NCBI RefSeq assembly: GCF_001984055.1
Contig: NZ_LYVO01000028.1
Coordinates: forward strand, 17,266-81,265
Source: Variovorax sp. KK3
GTDB taxonomy: Bacteria; Pseudomonadota; Gammaproteobacteria; Burkholderiales; Burkholderiaceae_C
Direction of reading: 5' to 3'
DNA: 64,000 bases
Shown here: in pieces, positions 17,675 through 26,227 of the stretch
Numbering within the stretch: position 1 is the first letter of the stretch
Layout of the letters: every line of letters starts with the position of its first letter
Position numbers and translations under genes: made by a program
The notes under the pieces: model-generated
Databases searched by the model: none
Told to the model about the DNA's origin: nothing
What the model saw: the letters and a program-made list of their open reading frames with translations, nothing else

Positions 17675-17707
17675 CGACGCGCGAAGCCGCCAGGGCCGTC
17701 GGATCGG

Positions 17708-19045
17708 CTAGGGCAGCAGGGGCGCTGCGGGCGCCTTGCGCGGCGCCGCTGGCTGCTGCTGCTTCTTCTTTTTCTCTTCCTCGCTGCCGAACATCTTCTC
17801 GACCTGCTGACCGACGCGCGCGCCGATGGCGGTGCCCACGCCCGGCAGCACGGCCGTGCCGACCGCGGCGCCCGCCAACGCGCCCCCGGTCAGCGAGACC
17901 TGCGGGTCGTCGAGCGTGCCCGCGAGCTTGAGCGGCAGGCCGACCACGCCGTCGACCAGGTCGATCGCCACGTCGCCGTTCAACCGGCGGTTCAGCACCG
18001 TGGCGCTTCCGCTGGCGCTGAGCACGCCGGAACGTGCCTGCAGGCCGGCGTAGCGCAGCTGGATGCCGTCGCCGGTGTTCTGCGTCTCCAGCGTGCCGGT
18101 GAGTTCGTCGAGCGCGGTCTGCCCACCTTTGGCGGAACCCGGCGCCCCGACCACCTTCGACAGGTCGAAGCCCTTGAGCGTCGCCGGCCGGATGGTGAAG
18201 CGGGTGCGGGTGTTGAAGTGCCGGATCAGCTCGCCGACGTTGTCGCCTTCGCTGCGCACGTCGGTGCGGCCTTCGATGCGGCCCTCGACGGCCTGGTTGC
18301 GTCCGAAGGCGCGCACCAGGTCGCCGACGTCGACGTTGTGCGGGTCCAGCTGTGCGCTCAGGCGCATCCGGCCCTTGTCGGAGGTTTCGAGCGCGGCCTG
18401 CCCGTTCCACGTGCCGCCGCCGGCTGCGATCTGCACGTCCCAGCGATCCGCTTCGCCCTCGCGCGTGAGGCGCAGCCGGGCTTCGGGCGACACGCCCGGG
18501 CGCCAGGCTTCGGCTTCGCGCGGCCGCCATCCCGCGTCGAAACGCACGTCGGCGTCGTAGGCCAGGGCGAGCTCGCGGCGGTTGATCCAGGTGATGTCGC
18601 GCAAGCGCACGCGTTCCACCGGAATGTCTGCCGTGGTCCAGGCGCCGGCCAGCATGCCGGAGACCTCGCCTCCCTGCCACCGGCCCCGGAAGGCCCGTAC
18701 CGAGGCCCAATGCAGCACGACGCCTTCGACCTCGACGGCTTCGATCGCGATGCTGCGCCGCCACAGCGCATCGAGCCGCGGCCGCAGCACGACGCGGCGC
18801 ACGGTGATCGGCTTGTCCTGCTCGGTGGCCAAGTTCTCCAGCACGACGACCGGTGTCGGCCGCAGCGACCAGCTCGCCTCGCCCACGCGCAGCTCGATGC
18901 CCGTCGCCTTCTGGAAGCGTTCGCCGATGTCGGCTGCCAGCGCCTCGTCGTTGGGCAGCAGGCGCCAGGCGTACCAGGCGCCGCCGGCGAGGAGCAGCAG
19001 TACGGCCACCAAGGCACCCATCCACCAGCGTCGAGCATGCGTCAT
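17708..19045 (-). CDS. AsmA-family envelope protein
   Basis: The 445-residue protein has one N-terminal transmembrane segment (WWMGALVAVLLLLAGGAWYAW) followed by a long beta-strand-rich periplasmic region and a late AsmA-like block (about 300-400: LQARSGVLSASGSATVLNRRLNGDVAIDL). The tail is Lys/Gln rich. AsmA-type proteins are bridge-like proteins linked to phospholipid transport between the membranes and to outer-membrane homeostasis. It is shorter than E. coli AsmA (617 aa). It is monocistronic and converges on the LysR gene. Confidence 0.78.
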   Translation of the reverse strand: MTHARRWWMGALVAVLLLLAGGAWYAWRLLPNDEALAADIGERFQKATGIELRVGEASWSLRPTPVVVLENLATEQDKPITVRRVVLRPRLDALWRRSIAIEAVEVEGVVLHWASVRAFRGRWQGGEVSGMLAGAWTTADIPVERVRLRDITWINRRELALAYDADVRFDAGWRPREAEAWRPGVSPEARLRLTREGEADRWDVQIAAGGGTWNGQAALETSDKGRMRLSAQLDPHNVDVGDLVRAFGRNQAVEGRIEGRTDVRSEGDNVGELIRHFNTRTRFTIRPATLKGFDLSKVVGAPGSAKGGQTALDELTGTLETQNTGDGIQLRYAGLQARSGVLSASGSATVLNRRLNGDVAIDLVDGVVGLPLKLAGTLDDPQVSLTGGALAGAAVGTAVLPGVGTAIGARVGQQVEKMFGSEEEKKKKQQQPAAPRKAPAAPLLP

Positions 19046-19151
19046 GCGGCGAGCTTAGTTCGCGAACCCGGCGACGCCATCGGCCGAGTCCCGATGGCCA
19101 TGTCAGGACCAGTCGCTATAGTTTTGCGCCACATCGACCCTGGAGCACCGA

Positions 19152-19580
19152 ATGACCATCTGGAAGAAGAACATCTCGATCGAGGAGCTGACCCGCAGCC
19201 ACGAGAACACCGCTGTCGCGACGCTGGGCGTCGAGTTCCTGGAGATCGGCGACGACTTCATCCGCGGGCGCGTGCCGGTGGACACGCGCACGCGCCAGCC
19301 TTTCGGCATCTTGCACGGCGGCGTGTCGGTGGTGCTGGCGGAAACGCTGGGCTCCTGCGGCGCGCACTACTCGGCGCCCGAGGGCCATCGCGCGGTGGGG
19401 CTGGACATCAACGCCAACCACATCCGTGCCACCACCTCGGGCTGGGTCACGGGCACCGCGCGGCCGGTGCACCGCGGCCGCAGCACGCAGGTGTGGCAGA
19501 TCGACCTGACCAACGACGCCGGCGAGCTGACCTGCGTGTCGCGCATCACGATGGCGGTGCTGACCTCGCCGGCCGCCTGA
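19152..19580 (+). CDS. hotdog-fold thioesterase (PaaI/YdiI-like)
   Basis: The 142-residue protein has the hotdog-fold signature RTRQPFGILHGGVSVVLAETLGS (the HGG turn followed by the catalytic acid-bearing helix) and DINANHIRATTSGWVTGTARP. Length and motifs agree with the YdiI/EntH group, which hydrolyses aryl- or acyl-CoA thioesters. It lies 54 bp before the nucleobase permease and may share its transcript. The physiological thioester is unknown. Confidence 0.9.
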   Translation: MTIWKKNISIEELTRSHENTAVATLGVEFLEIGDDFIRGRVPVDTRTRQPFGILHGGVSVVLAETLGSCGAHYSAPEGHRAVGLDINANHIRATTSGWVTGTARPVHRGRSTQVWQIDLTNDAGELTCVSRITMAVLTSPAA

Positions 19581-19634
19581 GCACGCGCCTTAGCTCCGGC
19601 AACGAACAACGACAACAAGCAAGGACGACAAGCC

Positions 19635-20996
19635 ATGAGCGATTCCTACTTTCCCCGCTGGCGCGAAGTCACATCGGGCCAGGCCGCAGTGGTGGCGCCC
19701 GATGAGCGCCTGCCGTGGCTGCAGACCACGGCGATGGGGGTGCAGCACGTGATCGCCATGTTCGGCGCCACGGTGCTGGCGCCGATCCTCATGGGCTTCA
19801 ATCCGAACATCGCGATCCTGATGAGCGGCATCGGCACGCTGATCTTCTTCGTCATCACCGGCGGCCGGGTGCCGAGCTACCTGGGATCGAGCTTCGCCTT
19901 CATCGGCGTGGTGATCGCGGCCACCGGCTATGCCGGCCAGGGGCCGAACACGAACCTGGGCGTGGCGCTCGGCGGCATCATCGTCTGCGGCCTGGTCTAC
20001 GTGCTGATCGGCGTGCTGGTGGCAGTGACCAACGAACGGCACCGCAAGACGGCGCCGCTGCGCGGCGTAGAGGTCGACGAGATCGAGCGCGGCGCCGCGG
20101 TGCACTGGATCGAGCGCCTGATGCCGCCGGTGGTGACCGGCGCGGTGGTCGCCGTGATCGGCCTCAACCTGGCGAGCATTCCGATCAAGAACATGGCGCC
20201 CACCGGCTTCGACACCTGGATGCAGGCCGTCACCTTTCTGTGCGTGGGCCTGATCGCGGTGTACAGCCGCGGCATGGTGCAGCGGCTGCTGATCCTGATG
20301 GGCCTCATCGCCGCCAGCATCGTCTACGCGGTGCTCACCAACGGCATGGGCCTGGGCAAGCCGATCGACCTGGGCCCGCTCGCCGCGGCACCGTGGTTGG
20401 GCATGCCGCAATTCGCGAAGCCGGTTTTCGAGGTCAACGCGATCCTGCTGATCGCGCCGGTGGCTGTCATTCTGGTGGCGGAGAACCTGGGGCACATCAA
20501 GGCGGTGAGTGCAATGACGGGCCGCGATCTCAACCCCTACCTCGGCCGTGCCTTCATCGGCGACGGCATCGCGACCATGGTGAGCGGCGCGGCCGGCGGC
20601 ACGGGCGTGACCACCTATGCCGAAAACATCGGCGTGATGGCCGCCACCAAGATCTACTCGACCGCGATGTTCGTGGTGGCCGCGCTGATCGCGTTGCTGC
20701 TGGGCTTCAGTCCGAAGTTCGGTGCGCTGATCCAGGCCATTCCGCTGCCGGTGATGGGCGGCGTGAGCATCGTGGTGTTCGGGCTGATCGCGGTGGCCGG
20801 GGCCAAGATCTGGGTGGACAACCGGGTCGACTTCTCGCAGAACCGGAATCTCATCGTCGCAGCGATCACGCTGATCCTTGGCACCGGCGACTTCACGTTG
20901 AAGTTCGGCCAGTTCGCGTTGGGTGGCATCGGGACCGCCACCTTCGGCGCGATCCTGCTTTACGCCCTGCTCAACCGCTCGCGCGCCACGGCCTGA
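19635..20996 (+). CDS. nucleobase:cation symporter-2 family permease (uracil/xanthine type)
   Basis: The 453-residue protein has about 14 hydrophobic segments and the NCS2/NAT motif region: IAPVAVILVAENLGHIKAVSAMTGRDLNPYLGRAFIGDG, where the Glu in the ENLGH stretch binds the base, plus GVTTYAENIGVMAATKIYSTA. The sequence resembles the UraA/RutG branch for uracil more than purine carriers, though specificity cannot be fixed. It acts in the inner membrane by proton symport. Its 3' end overlaps the convergent small gene by 37 bp. Confidence 0.92.
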   Translation: MSDSYFPRWREVTSGQAAVVAPDERLPWLQTTAMGVQHVIAMFGATVLAPILMGFNPNIAILMSGIGTLIFFVITGGRVPSYLGSSFAFIGVVIAATGYAGQGPNTNLGVALGGIIVCGLVYVLIGVLVAVTNERHRKTAPLRGVEVDEIERGAAVHWIERLMPPVVTGAVVAVIGLNLASIPIKNMAPTGFDTWMQAVTFLCVGLIAVYSRGMVQRLLILMGLIAASIVYAVLTNGMGLGKPIDLGPLAAAPWLGMPQFAKPVFEVNAILLIAPVAVILVAENLGHIKAVSAMTGRDLNPYLGRAFIGDGIATMVSGAAGGTGVTTYAENIGVMAATKIYSTAMFVVAALIALLLGFSPKFGALIQAIPLPVMGGVSIVVFGLIAVAGAKIWVDNRVDFSQNRNLIVAAITLILGTGDFTLKFGQFALGGIGTATFGAILLYALLNRSRATA

Positions 20997-21298
20997 GGCG
21001 GGCGCCAGCGCGGCACGGCGCGCGCGCGGTAGATGCGCATCACGCGCGCCATCAACTCCTGGAACAGGCCGAGCGGATCATTCACCATGCGCGCGACCGG
21101 ATAGCTGCCCAGCGCGAAGCCCGCGAAGTGGATCTGCACGCGGTCGAAATAGAGATACAGCCCTCGGCCGGCATCCTGCAGACAGCGCTCGGCGGTATCG
21201 AAGACGTCGCCGGTGTGCGCTTCGGCCTGCGCCGCGGCGCCCAGGCTGTAGGTGTACAGGTGGGCGTTCACCGTGCGGATGTCGAGGATGGGCTGCAT
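20960..21298 (-). CDS. conserved protein of unknown function (112 aa)
   Basis: From the ATG at 21298 the product begins MQPILDIRTVNAHLYTYSLGA and continues with amphipathic helices and an aromatic stretch (GLYLYFDRVQIHFAGF). A GTG 13 codons further upstream (21337) is an alternative start. No signal peptide, membrane segment or known motif is evident. It sits between the permease (37-bp tail overlap) and minC. Composition is protein-like, but I cannot assign a family. Confidence 0.5.
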   Translation of the reverse strand: MQPILDIRTVNAHLYTYSLGAAAQAEAHTGDVFDTAERCLQDAGRGLYLYFDRVQIHFAGFALGSYPVARMVNDPLGLFQELMARVMRIYRARAVPRWRPPQAVARERLSRA

Positions 21299-21540
21299 CG
21301 AAGTCGAGAGCACGCCTGTGAAGGAAAATAGGCGCACCAGTCATTTTGGGAAGCGCGCAGTCTGCATAAGGTACTCAGCCATTGGTGTAGGAGAAGTTCC
21401 CGTTCACCGACGTGCAGCCCACCGCTCAAAGTGAAACCTGGTGCAAGAAATGTTGTGCCGAATGGCGCTTTCAAGGACGCTCGCCAGGGCTTCATCCCCT
21501 TGCCCGTTAGACTTCCACGCTTTTCGCACACACGTTTTCC

Positions 21541-22296
21541 ATGGCCGATGCATCCGCCGCGCGCACCCGAGCGGTTTTCGAATTCAAGAGCGCGACGCTT
21601 CCGCTGATTGCCGTGATCCTGAAGACGGCCGACCTGGACGTGCTGGCCGCGGCGCTCGACGTCCAGTTGGCCGACTCGCCCGACTTCTTCGACCAGGAGC
21701 CGGTGGTCATCGACCTGTCGCAGCTGCAGGAGGCCGAAGCCCCCGCCGATATCGACTTCCCCGCCCTGCGCACCCTGCTGGCGCGCCACCAGACGCAACC
21801 GATCGCGGTGCGCGGCGGCAGCGATGTGCAGCATGCGGCCGCGCGAGCGGCCGGCCTGTCGGTGACGGCCATGCCGGTGGCCCCGACGCCGAGCCCGCGG
21901 CCACCTGCGCCGGCGGTGGAGGCGCCACAGCCGCAGATCGTGCGCGAGGTGCCGGTGCCGGCCAATGGCACGCTGGTCATCGACAAGCCGCTGCGCTCGG
22001 GCCAGCAGGTGTACGCGCGCGGCGGCGACGTGGTGGTGACTGCGGTCGTCAACTACGGCGCCGAAGTCATCGCCGACGGCAACGTGCACGTGTACGCACC
22101 GCTGCGCGGCAAGGCGATCGCCGGGGCGCGCGGCAACACCGAGGCGCGCATCTTCACCACCTGCATGGAGGCGGAGCTGGTCGCGATCGCCGGGATCTAC
22201 CGCACCTCGGAAGTCGCGCTGCCGGAGCAGGTTGCGGGCAAACCGGCACAGATCTCGCTGGACGGAAAAAAAATCGTGATGAGCGCGATCGAATGA
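21541..22296 (+). CDS. minC: septum site-determining protein MinC
   Basis: The 251-residue protein has the MinC N-terminal domain (about 1-110; FEFKSATLPLIAVILKTADL), a Pro/Ala-rich linker (SPRPPAPAVEAPQPQ), and the C-terminal right-handed beta-helix with repeated Gly turns (LRSGQQVYARGGDVVV, NYGAEVIADGNVHVYAPLRG). The N-domain inhibits FtsZ polymers and the C-domain binds MinD at the membrane. It leads the minCDE operon, so the window contains the complete pole-to-pole oscillator. Confidence 0.97.
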   Translation: MADASAARTRAVFEFKSATLPLIAVILKTADLDVLAAALDVQLADSPDFFDQEPVVIDLSQLQEAEAPADIDFPALRTLLARHQTQPIAVRGGSDVQHAAARAAGLSVTAMPVAPTPSPRPPAPAVEAPQPQIVREVPVPANGTLVIDKPLRSGQQVYARGGDVVVTAVVNYGAEVIADGNVHVYAPLRGKAIAGARGNTEARIFTTCMEAELVAIAGIYRTSEVALPEQVAGKPAQISLDGKKIVMSAIE

Positions 22297-22346
22297 GCCC
22301 CCTGGCTTGCCGCCTTGAGGCGGCCCGGCGGCGCCTTCGCGCGACG
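22297..22346 (+). repeat. GC-rich intergenic palindromic repeat, copy B (partial)
   Basis: Immediately after the minC stop lies a stem-loop (GCCGCCTTGAGGCGGC) followed by CCGGCGGCG, nearly identical to the third hairpin of the repeat at 3.38 kb and to the inverted copy at 51.37 kb. It occupies most of the minC-minD gap. Being inside an operon it may tune relative minC and minD expression. Confidence 0.7.
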
Positions 22347-22376
22347 AACTGAACAACTGAACATAGAAGGAACGCA

Positions 22377-23195
22377 ATGGCAGCCAAGATTGTGGTGGTG
22401 ACCTCGGGCAAGGGCGGCGTCGGCAAGACGACCACGAGCGCGAGCTTCGCGTCCGGGCTCGCGCTGGCGGGCAAGAAGACGGCTGTGATCGACTTCGACG
22501 TGGGCCTGCGCAACCTCGACCTGATCATGGGTTGCGAGCGCCGCGTGGTGTACGACCTGATTAACGTGATCCAGGGCGAGGCCAACCTGAGCCAGGCGCT
22601 GATCAAGGACAAGCAGTCCGACAACCTGTTCGTGCTGGCCGCCTCGCAGACACGCGACAAGGATGCGCTGAAGCAGGAAGGCGTCGAGAAGATCCTCAAG
22701 GAACTCGACGAGCAGGGCTTCGACTACATCGTGTGCGACTCGCCGGCCGGCATCGAGACCGGCGCGCTGATGGCGATGCACTTCGCCGACGAGGCGCTCA
22801 TCGTCACCAACCCCGAGGTGTCGTCGGTGCGCGACTCCGACCGGATCCTCGGCATGCTGGGCTCGAAGACCAAGCGCGCCAAGGAAGGCGGCGAACCGAT
22901 CAAGGAACACCTGCTGATCACGCGCTACAACCCGAACCGCGTGGCGGGCGGGCAGATGCTGTCGCTGGAGGACATCCAGGACATCCTGCGGATCAAGCTG
23001 ATCGGCGTGATCCCCGAGTCCGAAAGCGTGCTGCAGGCCTCCAACCAGGGCATCCCGGTGATCCACGACAGCGAAAGCATCGTGGCGCAGGCCTATGCCG
23101 ACGTGATTGCGCGTTTTCTCGGCGAGGACAAGCCGATGCGCTTCGTCGACGCGGAGAAGCCCAGCTTCTTCAAGCGCTTCTTCGGCGGGAGGTAA
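22377..23195 (+). CDS. minD: septum site-determining ATPase MinD
   Basis: The 272-residue protein has the deviant Walker A motif GKGGVGKTT at residues about 11-19, the switch regions DFDVGLRNLDLI and CDSPAGIE, and a C-terminal amphipathic membrane-targeting helix (PSFFKRFFGGR). In the ATP-bound dimer it binds the membrane and recruits MinC; MinE stimulates its ATPase. An AGAAGGAACGCA ribosome site precedes the ATG. It is 3 bp from minE. Confidence 0.98.
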   Translation: MAAKIVVVTSGKGGVGKTTTSASFASGLALAGKKTAVIDFDVGLRNLDLIMGCERRVVYDLINVIQGEANLSQALIKDKQSDNLFVLAASQTRDKDALKQEGVEKILKELDEQGFDYIVCDSPAGIETGALMAMHFADEALIVTNPEVSSVRDSDRILGMLGSKTKRAKEGGEPIKEHLLITRYNPNRVAGGQMLSLEDIQDILRIKLIGVIPESESVLQASNQGIPVIHDSESIVAQAYADVIARFLGEDKPMRFVDAEKPSFFKRFFGGR

Positions 23196-23198
23196 GGG

Positions 23199-23477
23199 AT
23201 GTCGTTTTTCTCGTTCCTGCTGGGCGAAAAGAAGAAGACGGCGGCTGTCGCGAAAGAGCGGCTGCAGATCATCCTGGCGCACGAGCGCAGCAGCCTCAGT
23301 GGCAAGCGTCGCCCGGACTACCTGCCCGAGCTGCAGCGCGAGCTGATCGCCGTGATCTCGAAGTACGTGTCGATCAATGCCGAGGACATCAAGGTCAACC
23401 TGGAGAGGCAGGACGACCTGGAGGTGCTCGAGGTCAAGATCGAACTGCCGGACGGCACGGCCCTCGCGGCGCGTTGA
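23199..23477 (+). CDS. minE: cell division topological specificity factor MinE
   Basis: The 92-residue protein is full length for MinE: N-terminal membrane-binding stretch ([15 protein letters not shown]), the anti-MinCD helix/strand region ([14 protein letters not shown]), and the C-terminal dimer domain ([22 protein letters not shown]). It drives MinD ATP hydrolysis and the oscillation that keeps division at midcell. The spacing to minD (3 bp) shows cotranslation. Confidence 0.98.
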   Translation: MSFFSFLLGEKKKTAAVAKERLQIILAHERSSLSGKRRPDYLPELQRELIAVISKYVSINAEDIKVNLERQDDLEVLEVKIELPDGTALAAR

Positions 23478-23504
23478 ACGGCTCCGGGCTGCTGGAGCCC
23501 AGCT

Positions 23505-24410
23505 TCACGCCGCCGCGATGAAGGCGGTGACCTGCTGCAGCACGGGCGGATCGCGCAGGATGCGGCGGTGGCCCAGCGCCTCGGTGGCGACCAGCCGGGC
23601 GCCGGCAATCGCGTCGCGGTAGGCCACGCCGTCGGCGAAGCGGTTCACGCGGTCGTCGCGGTCGTGCACCACCAGCGTGGGCTGCACGATACGCGGGCCC
23701 ACGGCCGCGGGCTCAAGCAAGGGCATCAGGATGCCTTCGCGCGCCTCGATCCGGTGCTGCATCGCTGCACGGGTGCGTTCGCTGAGGCCGAACACATGGG
23801 CGAAGTAGCGGGTAAAGGCATGCGGCGAGGCCGGCGGCGCCAACAGCACCAGGCGCTCGGCACGCGCGCCGCGGCTCGCAGCGTAGGCAAGCGCATTGGC
23901 GCCCAGGGAGTGGGCTGCAATGGCCTTGAGCGGCGACCCTTCCAGCGCCAGCCGCGCCGTGACGTACTCGATGGCGCGTGCGAACTGCGCGAGGTTGCTC
24001 GCCGTGCCGTCGCTGCGGCCGTGGGCCGGCATCTCCAGCAAGAGCGGCGAGAGCCCGGCGGCCGCAAGCGTCTGCGCCAGCGGCACCATCTGGCCGGCAT
24101 GGCCGCCCCAACCATGGACCAACAGCACGAGCGGTGCATCGGGCATCGAGGCGATGGGCGCATAGAGGCCCAGGCTGGTTTGCTCGAAGGCCCAGGCTTC
24201 GCGTTGCCATTCAGCGCCAGGCCCATCGGGACGGTTGAGCCACTTGAGCGGCAACGGCGTACCGAAGAGACGATGGGCCGCGCGCACGCCCATGGCTGGC
24301 CAGGCTCGCTCGGAGGCAGCCAGCAACAGACGCAAGGCGCGCATCCAGGGGCTCGCACCGTAGTAGTTGGAAGTCGCGGCCGCAGCCGCCGTGGAAGTGG
24401 CAGTCGACAT
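23505..24410 (-). CDS. alpha/beta hydrolase
   Basis: The 301-residue protein has the fold's core elements: oxyanion strand LVLLVHGWGGHAGQM (HGWGG), the nucleophile elbow AAHSLGANALAYA with the catalytic Ser, a late Asp in VVHDRDDRVNRFADG and the catalytic His in EALGHRRILRDP. ATG at 24410 has GGGAG seven bases upstream; a longer frame would overlap the preceding small gene. It probably belongs to the TetR-controlled unit starting at 24540. Substrate unknown. Confidence 0.88.
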   Translation of the reverse strand: MSTATSTAAAAATSNYYGASPWMRALRLLLAASERAWPAMGVRAAHRLFGTPLPLKWLNRPDGPGAEWQREAWAFEQTSLGLYAPIASMPDAPLVLLVHGWGGHAGQMVPLAQTLAAAGLSPLLLEMPAHGRSDGTASNLAQFARAIEYVTARLALEGSPLKAIAAHSLGANALAYAASRGARAERLVLLAPPASPHAFTRYFAHVFGLSERTRAAMQHRIEAREGILMPLLEPAAVGPRIVQPTLVVHDRDDRVNRFADGVAYRDAIAGARLVATEALGHRRILRDPPVLQQVTAFIAAA

Positions 24411-24426
24411 GGCGGGCTCCCGCGGC

Positions 24427-24540
24427 TCAGTACCAGACCCACTCTTCATTGCTGCGGGGCAGGCTGCGCACGGTATCTACGACCGTGCGCACACCCAGCC
24501 CGACCAGGCAGGCACCGAGGAACAACAAGGCGATCAACAT
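24427..24540 (-). CDS. 37-residue single-span membrane protein
   Basis: A strong ribosome site (AAAGGAG) is followed after six bases by ATG and MLIALLFLGACLVGLGVRTV, one hydrophobic helix of about 18 residues, then a short polar tail ending EEWVWY. The start lies 14 bp downstream of a perfect 16-bp palindrome that matches the TetR operator upstream of tetR. It precedes the alpha/beta hydrolase by 16 bp, so the two are likely one transcript. Function unknown. Confidence 0.65.
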   Translation of the reverse strand: MLIALLFLGACLVGLGVRTVVDTVRSLPRSNEEWVWY

Positions 24541-24554
24541 GACTTTCTCCTTTA

Positions 24555-24570
24555 TCGCACGATCGTGCGA
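24555..24570. promoter_or_regulatory. TetR-type operator O1 (perfect palindrome) before the small membrane protein/hydrolase unit
   Basis: TCGCACGATCGTGCGA is a perfect 16-bp inverted repeat ending 14 bp before the ATG at 24540, with a TATATT -10-like element just upstream on the minus strand. A second copy, identical at 13 of 16 positions, lies at the same distance from the tetR start. Repression by the adjacent TetR protein is the simplest reading. Confidence 0.8.
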
Positions 24571-24614
24571 AATATAAGCGAACAAGGGGCGGTGGTTCGG
24601 ACGGACATGGGGCT

Positions 24615-25217
24615 TCAGGCGCGGTAGCTCGCGACCGTTCGCTGCCACGAATGCAGGGCGCGGTCGCCTGCACGGCTGTCGCGCAGGAAGCGCGCGTCGT
24701 GCAGCAGGGACATGATGAGGCCGTTGATTTCGCTGACCAGCTGTGCCGGATCGGTGTCGGCCCGCAGTTCGCCGGTGTCCACGGCCTGCTGCACGCTGCG
24801 CCGCAATGCGGCGCGCCAGCGCGTGACTTCCTCGACCAGCACGTCGCGCAACTCGCCCTCGCGGTCGTCGAGCTCGAAGGCGCCCGCCGTGTAGATGCAG
24901 CCGGTTTCGGATTCGACGTCGCGGGTGCGCACGATCCAGCGGGCGACGATGTCGTCGAGACGAGCCAGGCCCTTGGGCTTTTGCATGGCGGGCACGAAGA
25001 CGTCGGCCAGGAAGCGGCGCCCGAATTCCTCGATGACCGCCTTTTGCAGCGCCTCGCGCGAACTCACGCGCGAGAAGACGCCGCTCTTGGACAGGCCCAG
25101 CCGCGTGGCCACGGCCTGCAGCGTGATGGCTTCCAGTCCCTCGGCCGAGGCGAGATCCATTGCCGCGCCGACGATGGCGGTACGGGTCATCTCGCTCTTC
25201 TGGGTCTTCGCATCCAT
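24615..25217 (-). CDS. TetR/AcrR-family transcriptional repressor
   Basis: The 200-residue protein has the TetR helix-turn-helix near residues 25-50 (GLEAITLQAVATRLGLSKSGVFSRVSSREAL) and a C-terminal all-helical ligand domain of the YcdC/TetR_C type (CIYTAGAFELDDREGELRDVL). ATG at 25217 gives the usual family length. Operator-like palindromes lie 14 bp before its own start and before the downstream unit, so autorepression and control of the hydrolase unit are likely. Inducer unknown. Confidence 0.9.
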   Translation of the reverse strand: MDAKTQKSEMTRTAIVGAAMDLASAEGLEAITLQAVATRLGLSKSGVFSRVSSREALQKAVIEEFGRRFLADVFVPAMQKPKGLARLDDIVARWIVRTRDVESETGCIYTAGAFELDDREGELRDVLVEEVTRWRAALRRSVQQAVDTGELRADTDPAQLVSEINGLIMSLLHDARFLRDSRAGDRALHSWQRTVASYRA

Positions 25218-25231
25218 GATGGCGCTAAATT

Positions 25232-25247
25232 TAGCACAGTCGTGCGA
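25232..25247. promoter_or_regulatory. TetR-type operator O2 before tetR
   Basis: TAGCACAGTCGTGCGA matches the perfect palindrome at 24555 at 13 of 16 positions, and the outer flank (AAAT) also recurs. Its proximal edge is 14 bp from the tetR ATG, exactly the spacing of O1 to its own gene. This suggests a two-operator autoregulatory circuit. Confidence 0.75.
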
Positions 25248-25343
25248 AATAGCAAGCCGCAAAGAATTCGGGCTTTGCAGCTTCCATGGAGGCGGCATCC
25301 CGGCGTATCGTGGCGGCTCCAACCACAACCCGGAGAGATGAGC

Positions 25344-25835
25344 ATGGCAACCAGCAGCAAATCGAGCAGCGGCGCCGGCGCCAAGAAGGCAGGCCCGACG
25401 GTCGCGGACGATGTCCAGGACGCTTTCATCAAGCCGCTGAAGGGCATGGCCGACCGGCTGCAGAACCTGCCGCTGGCGGGGGCGGCCGGCGCCATCGTGG
25501 AGAGCGGGCGCAAGGACCTGGCCGCGCTGATGGAAGCCAACGAGAAGTCGTATCAGGGGCTGCAGGCGGTGGTCCAGCGCCAGACCGAGATGCTGAAGGC
25601 CTCGATCGTCGAATGGCAGGGCGCGGTCAAGGGCATGTCGCCCGCGGAGCCGCGGGAAAACCTGTCCAAGCTCGACGCGATGGGCAAGGCGGCTTTCAAG
25701 CAGGCGCTGGACGACATCCGGGAGCTCTCGGAACTGGCGGCGCGCTCGCAGGCCGAGGCCTTCGACATCGTGAGCCAGCGCATCCGCTCGAACGTCGACG
25801 AAGTCAGCAAGCTGCTGAAGGCACCGAAGAAGTAA
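25344..25835 (+). CDS. phasin-family polyhydroxyalkanoate granule protein
   Basis: The 163-residue protein is nearly all alpha-helical and amphipathic after a Ser/Lys/Ala-rich leader, with the phasin-like pattern NEKSYQGLQAVVQRQTEMLKASIVEWQGAVKG and repeated Ala/Glu/Gln heptads. Phasins coat PHA granules and limit their size. ATG at 25344 is chosen because GGAG lies eight bases before it; an ATG two codons earlier is too close to the same site. It is divergent from tetR. Confidence 0.8.
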   Translation: MATSSKSSSGAGAKKAGPTVADDVQDAFIKPLKGMADRLQNLPLAGAAGAIVESGRKDLAALMEANEKSYQGLQAVVQRQTEMLKASIVEWQGAVKGMSPAEPRENLSKLDAMGKAAFKQALDDIRELSELAARSQAEAFDIVSQRIRSNVDEVSKLLKAPKK

Positions 25836-25950
25836 GGTGTTGCTGAAACGGCGGGCCGGCATGCCGGATCGGCCATATTGAGAAAAAGGTCCACGACGCG
25901 CTCAGCAGTAGGCGTACATTGGACCTCTTTCTCGCGAAATCGGAGCGATC

Positions 25951-26205
25951 TTGGCCAAGGCATCGACTTCTCTCATCCGCAGACCCGCCGTTCCGGCGAC
26001 CGACGAGACCTTGATTCGTGAAAGGCTCCGGGCGGCATTGCCTGCCACGGTCGAACTGCTGAAACAGCGCCAAGCGGATCGGATTGCCGATGCCGATATC
26101 GAGGCCTACGTGTCGCTCAACTGGCTCGAATGGCACGGCGGCGGGCTGCGGCTCACCATCACCGGGCGCAACATCTGCGCACAGACGGCGGCCGCGGCCG
26201 CCTGA
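25951..26205 (+). CDS. small conserved protein of unknown function (84 aa, TTG start)
   Basis: The frame starts at TTG with a GGAG site five bases upstream and reads MAKASTSLIRRPAVPATDET, then an Arg/Ala-rich amphipathic helix and a hydrophobic strand pair (VSLNWLEWHGGGLRLTITGRNI). Cytoplasmic, no signal peptide. The WLEWHGGGLRLTITGRN ending looks like a small folded domain, but I do not recognise a named family. Between the phasin gene and the convergent RcnB-like gene. Confidence 0.6.
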   Translation: MAKASTSLIRRPAVPATDETLIRERLRAALPATVELLKQRQADRIADADIEAYVSLNWLEWHGGGLRLTITGRNICAQTAAAAA

Positions 26206-26227
26206 GCCGCACAACGGATCTCCGGCT

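Noticed and set aside
23481..23498. Hairpin GCTCC/GGAGC between minE and the hydrolase as terminator
   Set aside because: Short five-base stem with an eight-base loop and no T-run on either strand; not enough for an intrinsic terminator call.
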